From Firmicutes bacterium TM09-10 (lineage in GTDB: Bacteria; Bacillota; Clostridia; Lachnospirales; Lachnospiraceae): a stretch of DNA of 16,864 nt. Below are positions 13,247 to 16,864 of this stretch, one piece after another. The stretch spans positions 1 to 16,864 of the forward strand of contig QUKC01000026.1 in NCBI GenBank assembly GCA_003481005.1, given 5' to 3'. The number at the start of each line of letters is the position of its first letter. The first letter of the stretch is position 1. The position numbers were made by a program, and so were the translations under genes. The notes below the pieces were generated by a model, which was given only the letters and a program-made list of their open reading frames with translations, was not told the origin of the DNA and did no database searches.

Positions 13247-14279
13247 TTGCAGTGATCGTAACCGCGTGCAGATAGGCGTCGGAGCCGGACGCACAGGTAA
13301 CGGAAATGCGCTGGTTGGTGACCAGAACCCTGCAGCCGTTGATTGCGTTGACGGAATCGAGCTTGATTTCCATCTGTCCCTGAGGTGTATCGAGGAAAAG
13401 CATATTTTCAGTTGAGTTTCCGTTTACAGTGCCGGTGGCGGTCAGCGTGGAAGCGGTATTGACAGAAGCCGAGGAGCTGCTTCTTGCGCCGACTGTGGTA
13501 ACGGCGTGCAGATAGCCATCATTGCCGTGGTAATAATAAACGGTCAGGGAACGTCCGCTTGTCATCATCAGACCCTTTAAGGTGTTTGCATTGTTGTCGA
13601 TTACAAACTGCATCGTGCCTCCGGTAGTGGAGAGATAGAGCAGGTTGTTGGTCGTTTTGGAATCTACCGTGCCGTTTATGAACGGATAAGCAGAGTTATC
13701 GCCGTTTACAGATGCAGAGGTATTGGCTGCAGAAGAAGCGTCCGCAATTTTTACAGCGTGGAGATATGCGTCAGAGCCGCGTCCGCAGGTAATGCGGTAT
13801 TTGCCGTTTAAAACAAGGAAGGCACAGCTGCCCATCTCGGTAGAAGGATCCAGCCGGATGATCATCTCACCCTGAGGAGTATCCAGATGCAGATCGTTGT
13901 CCTTTGTATTTTTGTTGAGGGTTCCGGTGACGTCAACCGTGTTGTTGGTATCTACAATGACATTGCCGATCTGATTGCCGGTGGAAATTTTAGTTGCATG
14001 CAGATAGCCGTCGTTGCCGCCGGTAACGGTGACGGAAATTGCCTGATCGGGCAGCAGGATTTTACCGGCAGTGGTGTCCGTGGCATTATCGATCTTAATC
14101 TCCATTTTGCCCTGGGGGGTATCCAGCAGCAAAAGGCTGCCGGTGGTGCCGGACATGACCTTGCCCTGTACGGTAACTGTATTCGCTGCCTGGGCAGGAA
14201 GCAGAAAAGCCGGTGTAAAGAGCAGGGACAGAACCAGACAGGCTGTTAAAACAAGCCCGAAATGTTTGTGCATTTTCAT
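13242..14279 (-). CDS. Secreted protein with four tandem ~80-residue repeats
   Basis: This 345-residue exported protein of unknown function has a signal peptide at residues 1-32: a short basic start, a hydrophobic core, and AQA before cleavage. Four copies of one module follow at about 35-98, 115-178, 199-263 and 279-343. The pattern in each is GTV, a short loop, LLxLDTPQGxMEIKLD, a variable segment, isVT, G(S/N)D(A/G)YLHAVxI. Repeats 2 and 4 have GSDAYLHA and two Cys 13 residues apart (152/165 and 316/329). Repeats 1 and 3 have GNDGYLHA and no Cys, so a two-module unit seems to have duplicated. The fold is probably all-beta. No sortase signal or membrane anchor is visible. ATG at 14279 has GGAGG 7 nt upstream; an upstream extension to 14363 lacks a ribosome site and would spoil the signal peptide. 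Confidence 0.82.
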   Translation of the reverse strand: MKMHKHFGLVLTACLVLSLLFTPAFLLPAQAANTVTVQGKVMSGTTGSLLLLDTPQGKMEIKIDNATDTTAGKILLPDQAISVTVTGGNDGYLHATKISTGNQIGNVIVDTNNTVDVTGTLNKNTKDNDLHLDTPQGEMIIRLDPSTEMGSCAFLVLNGKYRITCGRGSDAYLHAVKIADASSAANTSASVNGDNSAYPFINGTVDSKTTNNLLYLSTTGGTMQFVIDNNANTLKGLMMTSGRSLTVYYYHGNDGYLHAVTTVGARSSSSASVNTASTLTATGTVNGNSTENMLFLDTPQGQMEIKLDSVNAINGCRVLVTNQRISVTCASGSDAYLHAVTITAK

Positions 14280-14345
14280 AAGGAAGCCTCCGTTTAATAG
14301 AATCCGTGTCAGTACAGGAAAACAGACCTGTATCAAGATAGTTTC

Positions 14346-14374
14346 ATCATATAATAAGCCCATTTAAAAAGCAA
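14346..14374 (-). promoter_or_regulatory. Promoter of the four-repeat protein gene
   Basis: On the minus strand TTGCTT (14369-14374) and TATGAT (14346-14351) are separated by 17 bp, about 65 bp before the start codon. Confidence 0.6.
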
Positions 14375-14414
14375 GAAAAGTTGTCAGAAAAAAGAGATTC
14401 TGGTACACTAGGGA

Positions 14415-14442
14415 TTACAAGTTCACTCGTGGATTCTATTGT
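14415..14442 (-). repeat. Decayed palindrome, copy E (second subtype)
   Basis: On the minus strand ACAATAGAA is followed by a shortened centre and then AGTGAACTTGTAA. It aligns with copy D1 (AGTGAACTGTAA) with small deletions in the loop region. The left arm survives and the right arm is lost. It lies between the divergent four-repeat and DUF4317 genes. Confidence 0.55.
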
Positions 14443-14558
14443 ATTGTGAACGGCGCAGATAAACGAACGGACGCGCAGAAATGGCGCGGGGGAACGGATT
14501 GCCGGGCAAAACAGACTTTAGAAGCAACGGAAATTTTTTGAGGAATGGGGAACTCAGA

Positions 14559-15182
14559 ATGATCAACAGGGAAGATATGCTGGAACTGACCAGACGGATG
14601 ACACCGAGCCGCACCTGCATGGATCGGATCGCGGGCGGATATATGGATGAGGACGGCTTTCTGGACGGAAGCTTTAACATACATTTTCTGAAGCTTTCCG
14701 GGGAAGAAAAGGCGAAGAACCTCGCGCTTGCAAAGGCGGTTCCTTTTTCGAAGACAAATGAACAGCTAAAAGAATACGAATTTTCACCGACACAGGAAAG
14801 GCCCGGAAGCCTGTGGCAGCTGTTGATGGCGATGCGGGAGGCGAGGCTCAAAAATGACGCCCTGAACGAAACGTTTTATGAACTGGTCGGTGAGCATTAT
14901 CAGAGCGTTGGAAAAGATTACGCGGTCTTTTTGTTTCATGGAACCTATGACGTCCCGCTCAAAGCGTCCGACAAGGAAAGTCTGTGGGAGTCTGAAGAGG
15001 TGTACGATTTTTTAGTGTGCACGATCAGTCCGCTGGAGGGCGAATACGAGCCTGGTGAACCGGAGTGGGGCTTTTTGTTTCCTGCCTTTTCTGACCGCAG
15101 TACAGAAATCCACCGAATCGATATTTTTCAGAAAAATGCAATGGCATCCCAGACAGAGCTGATGAAAAAGCTGTTTCCCTAG
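14559..15182 (+). CDS. Short DUF4317 family protein
   Basis: This 207-residue protein of unknown function is recognised as DUF4317 from the conserved run: MINREDMLELTRRM, then CMDRIAGGYMD, LLMAMREARLKND, FLFHGTYDVPLKASDKESL, SEEVYDFLVCTISPL and GFLFPAFSDRSTEIH. As I know the family, members are often near 400 residues, with a C-terminal half that is missing here; the sequence ends at KKLFP shortly after the conserved core. No signal peptide or membrane segment is seen. ATG at 14559 is preferred because it matches the family N-terminus and follows GAGGAATGGGG. The frame is open further upstream, to 14481, but without a ribosome site. No stop or frameshift suggests recent decay. Confidence 0.8.
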   Translation: MINREDMLELTRRMTPSRTCMDRIAGGYMDEDGFLDGSFNIHFLKLSGEEKAKNLALAKAVPFSKTNEQLKEYEFSPTQERPGSLWQLLMAMREARLKNDALNETFYELVGEHYQSVGKDYAVFLFHGTYDVPLKASDKESLWESEEVYDFLVCTISPLEGEYEPGEPEWGFLFPAFSDRSTEIHRIDIFQKNAMASQTELMKKLFP

Positions 15183-15256
15183 AAAACAGTGACGCAGCAA
15201 GCTGCAGTCCGTTCCTGTATGCTGACGATACAGTATTTTATTGTGCTTTGGGAAGC

Positions 15257-15278
15257 TGCGTAAAGATTGCGTAAAGAA
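15257..15278 (+). promoter_or_regulatory. Tandem 11-bp direct repeat upstream of popT
   Basis: TGCGTAAAGAT (15257-15267) is followed immediately by TGCGTAAAGAA (15268-15278). The copies match at 10 of 11 bases and are one helical turn apart. They sit about 60-80 bp before the predicted transcription start, the position used by OmpR/PhoB-type response regulators, which bind such direct repeats as tandem dimers. Confidence 0.5.
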
Positions 15279-15301
15279 TATCTGCGCAGGGCTGCCAGCG
15301 G

Positions 15302-15330
15302 TTGACAGGAGCCAGTAGTTAAGGTATTCT
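15302..15330 (+). promoter_or_regulatory. Promoter of the popT-Dabb operon
   Basis: A perfect TTGACA (15302-15307) and TATTCT (15325-15330) are 17 bp apart. The start near 15337 leaves a leader of about 38 nt before the ATG. Confidence 0.75.
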
Positions 15331-15374
15331 GGGAAAGATGTAATTGGAAAAACGAAAATTTTAGGAGGATATTC

Positions 15375-16250
15375 ATGATTAAAGAAGCAATTGGAGGCTT
15401 TTGTATGGCGCTGGCGGACAGCGTTCCCGGTGTATCCGGCGGTACGGTGGCCTTTATTATGGGGTTTTATGACCAGTTTATCGGTTCGGTTCATGACCTT
15501 GCCTTTGGCAAGATGGAAGATAAGAAAAAAGCAATCGCTTATCTGATCAAGCTGGGGATCGGATGGATCATCGGCATGGGGCTGGCGGTTGTCATCCTGT
15601 CAGCGCTGTTCGAAAGTCATATTTATGTGGTAAGCTCTCTGTTTATCGGATTTATTGCGGGCGCGATTCCGCTGATCATCCGGGAAGAAAGGGATGGCTT
15701 CAAGCAGTTTGGCAAGGGCATTTTATTCCTGATCCTAGGTATCGTATTGGTGGCCGGGATCACGTGGTTAAACGGCAGAGCCGGCACCTCTTCGATGGAT
15801 CTGAGCCACTTCCAGCTGGGAAATGCGATTAAGCTGTTCTTTATCGGAATGATTGCGATTTCTGCGATGTTTTTACCCGGTATTTCCGGTTCCACCCTGC
15901 TTTTGATCTTCGGTGTATACATTCCGGTGATTTCTGCGATCCGCGCAGTGCTGGGGCTGCAGCTTTCCTATGTACCGAACCTGATCTTCTTTGGACTTGG
16001 TATCGTAGCAGGCGCATGTAGTGTTGTAAAGATTATCAAGGTTTGCCTGGAGCGTTTCCGCCCCCAGACGCTGTATTGCATCGTCGGCATGATGGTGGGC
16101 TCCTTCTATGCAATCGTGATGGGACCGACAACGCTGGAAGAAGCGCAGGCTCCGCTGGCTTTCTCCAGCTTTCATTGGATTGCCGGCATCATCGGACTGG
16201 CGCTGGTGCTTGGTATGCAGTTTGCAAAAGAAAAAGGAAAGAAAGCCTAA
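15375..16250 (+). CDS. popT: DUF368 undecaprenyl-phosphate flippase (PopT-like)
   Basis: This 291-residue membrane protein of the DUF368 family, members of which (PopT) were shown to return the lipid carrier undecaprenyl phosphate across the membrane for cell-wall synthesis. Two matching half-site motifs are visible, ADSVPGVSGGT (residues 14-24) and MFLPGISGST (165-174), as expected from the inverted internal repeat of the family. Hydrophobic helices run throughout. ATG at 15375 has AGGAGG 6 nt upstream. It is followed 43 bp later by the Dabb gene in the same direction. Its good promoter and upstream direct repeats suggest control by a two-component system, perhaps in envelope stress. The family call is firm; the exact substrate rests on homology. 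Confidence 0.88.
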   Translation: MIKEAIGGFCMALADSVPGVSGGTVAFIMGFYDQFIGSVHDLAFGKMEDKKKAIAYLIKLGIGWIIGMGLAVVILSALFESHIYVVSSLFIGFIAGAIPLIIREERDGFKQFGKGILFLILGIVLVAGITWLNGRAGTSSMDLSHFQLGNAIKLFFIGMIAISAMFLPGISGSTLLLIFGVYIPVISAIRAVLGLQLSYVPNLIFFGLGIVAGACSVVKIIKVCLERFRPQTLYCIVGMMVGSFYAIVMGPTTLEEAQAPLAFSSFHWIAGIIGLALVLGMQFAKEKGKKA

Positions 16251-16293
16251 GAAACAGGAAAATGCCTTCAACAGAAAGCAGGAGGATAAGAAA

Positions 16294-16605
16294 ATGGTAA
16301 AGCATGTGATTTTATGGCAGTTAAAGGATTCTTTTACAGAAGAAGAAAAAACGGAAATCAAGGCGGATATTAAAGCTGGTCTGGAAGGGCTTGCAGGGCA
16401 GATCCCCGGTCTGCTTTCCATTCAGGTACATACAGAAGGGCTTCCTTCCTCCAATGCGGATCTGATGCTGGATTCCTGCTTTGCAGATGCAGCTTCCCTG
16501 AAAGGCTATTCCGTACATCCGGCCCATGTGGCGGTTGCGGACGGAAAGGTGCGCCCGAACGTGAAATGCCGCGTGTGCATGGACTATGAGGTGACAGAGG
16601 CCTGA
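16294..16605 (+). CDS. Dabb (stress-responsive alpha/beta barrel) domain protein
   Basis: This 103-residue single-domain protein has the ferredoxin-like dimeric Dabb fold. It starts MVKHVILWQLKDS, with the conserved His4, followed by the IPGLLSIQVHTEG strand-loop and YSVHPAHVAVADGKVRP (conserved HPxH pattern near residues 71-75). Such proteins are small dimers; a few are cyclases or oxygenases, but most are uncharacterised. ATG 16294 has AGGAGG 8 nt upstream; a longer frame from 16180 overlaps popT and is rejected. It is probably co-transcribed with popT, though no functional link is known. Confidence 0.88.
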   Translation: MVKHVILWQLKDSFTEEEKTEIKADIKAGLEGLAGQIPGLLSIQVHTEGLPSSNADLMLDSCFADAASLKGYSVHPAHVAVADGKVRPNVKCRVCMDYEVTEA

Positions 16606-16623
16606 AAAAAGGGATATAATAAA

Positions 16624-16647
16624 AGTGGCAAAATGCCATTGCTTTTT
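16624..16647 (+). terminator. Weak terminator after the Dabb gene
   Basis: AGTGGCA (16624-16630) pairs with TGCCATT (16634-16640) over an AAA loop, with one G-U pair, followed by GCTTTTT. It is a short stem but is correctly placed 18 bp after the Dabb stop. Confidence 0.55.
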
Positions 16648-16653
16648 CAAAAT

Positions 16654-16682
16654 TTGATGTTTATAATAATTTATAGTATGAT
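16654..16682 (+). promoter_or_regulatory. Promoter of the structured RNA
   Basis: TTGATG (16654-16659) and TATGAT (16677-16682) are separated by 17 bp. The start would fall near 16687-16690, exactly where the 14-bp stem of the structured RNA begins. Confidence 0.65.
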
Positions 16683-16686
16683 GCCA

Positions 16687-16864
16687 GGGTCAAAAGGTCT
16701 AAGCACACATGAGCTTGCTCATAGGTGGGTGAAAGACCTTTTGACCCGCCCCGATAGGAGCATAAAAGTGGGATAATAATCCCACGATATGCGACTATCG
16801 GGCAGGATTGTGGGAGTGCGCAGCACGGAACAATCCGCAGGCATCAAGGTCGGGGCTTTTGCCC
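16687..16864 (+). ncRNA. Highly structured non-coding RNA, 3' end outside window
   Basis: No convincing ORF is present, but nearly every base can be paired. P1 is a perfect 14-bp stem (16687-16700 with 16734-16747) enclosing an ATGAG/CTCAT hairpin (16709-16722). P2 is CCCGATAG (16750-16757) with CTATCGGG (16795-16802), enclosing GCATA/TATGC and GTGGGAT/ATCCCAC with an AATA loop. P3 is GGATTGT (16805-16811) with ACAATCC (16830-16836), enclosing GTGC/GCAC. Near the edge TCGGGGC (16850-16856) can pair with GCCCCGA (16748-16754), competing with P2, or fold as GGGC-TTTT-GCCC. It has its own promoter. It lacks the RNase P, tmRNA, SRP and T-box signatures I know. The Rfam raiA RNA class (about 200 nt, Clostridia) is one candidate I could not verify. 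It may instead be a regulatory leader for a gene beyond the window. Confidence 0.65.

Noticed and set aside
16180..16293. N-terminal extension of the Dabb protein
   Set aside because: It overlaps the popT 3' end in another frame; the Dabb family starts at MVKHVILW, where AGGAGG is at proper distance.

Overview
The window looks like chromosomal DNA from a Gram-positive gut anaerobe of the Clostridia, most likely a Lachnospiraceae member (Blautia-like). The grounds are a compact tRNA operon without encoded CCA ends, strong AGGAGG ribosome sites, sigma-A-type promoters, moderate GC with AT-rich intergenic DNA, and families typical of that group (DUF4317, an EcfAA'T transporter, a DUF368 C55-P flippase, ROK regulators). 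The genus is inference.

Layout. Bases 1-640: end of a tRNA operon (Asn partial, Glu, Met, Asp, Leu) closed by a terminator. 795-2372 (-): cytoplasmic GH32 fructosidase. 2501-3898 (+): MATE exporter. 3977-5644 (-): XRE DNA-binding domain fused to an AlaA-type aminotransferase, with repeated TTGAA...TTCAA sites around its own promoter. 5927-9571 (+): a strong promoter, a roughly 350-nt structured leader with an internal terminator-like hairpin, then a complete ECF vitamin/micronutrient importer in the order A1-A2-T-S. 9758-10951 (+): ROK regulator. 12988-11135 (-): two-gene operon of an SGNH hydrolase and a six-hairpin glycosidase. 14279-13242 (-): secreted protein made of four tandem ~80-residue repeats. 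14559-15182 (+): short DUF4317 protein. 15375-16605 (+): PopT-type DUF368 lipid-carrier flippase plus a Dabb protein, behind a promoter with an 11-bp tandem direct repeat. 16654-end (+): promoter and a heavily structured RNA that runs off the window.

The genes do not form one pathway. Carbohydrate use (GH32, glycosidase/SGNH, ROK) and micronutrient import (ECF) are the visible themes. Three signals are not explained by ordinary annotation. The first is a family of about 37-bp palindromes, six copies in two sequence subtypes, scattered through the intergenic regions and in one case supplying a stop codon. The second is the structured RNA at 16687-16864, with a 14-bp closing stem and mutually exclusive pairings. 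The third is the long ECF leader, which fits no riboswitch class I could recall. The XRE-aminotransferase fusion and the four-repeat secreted protein are also worth attention.
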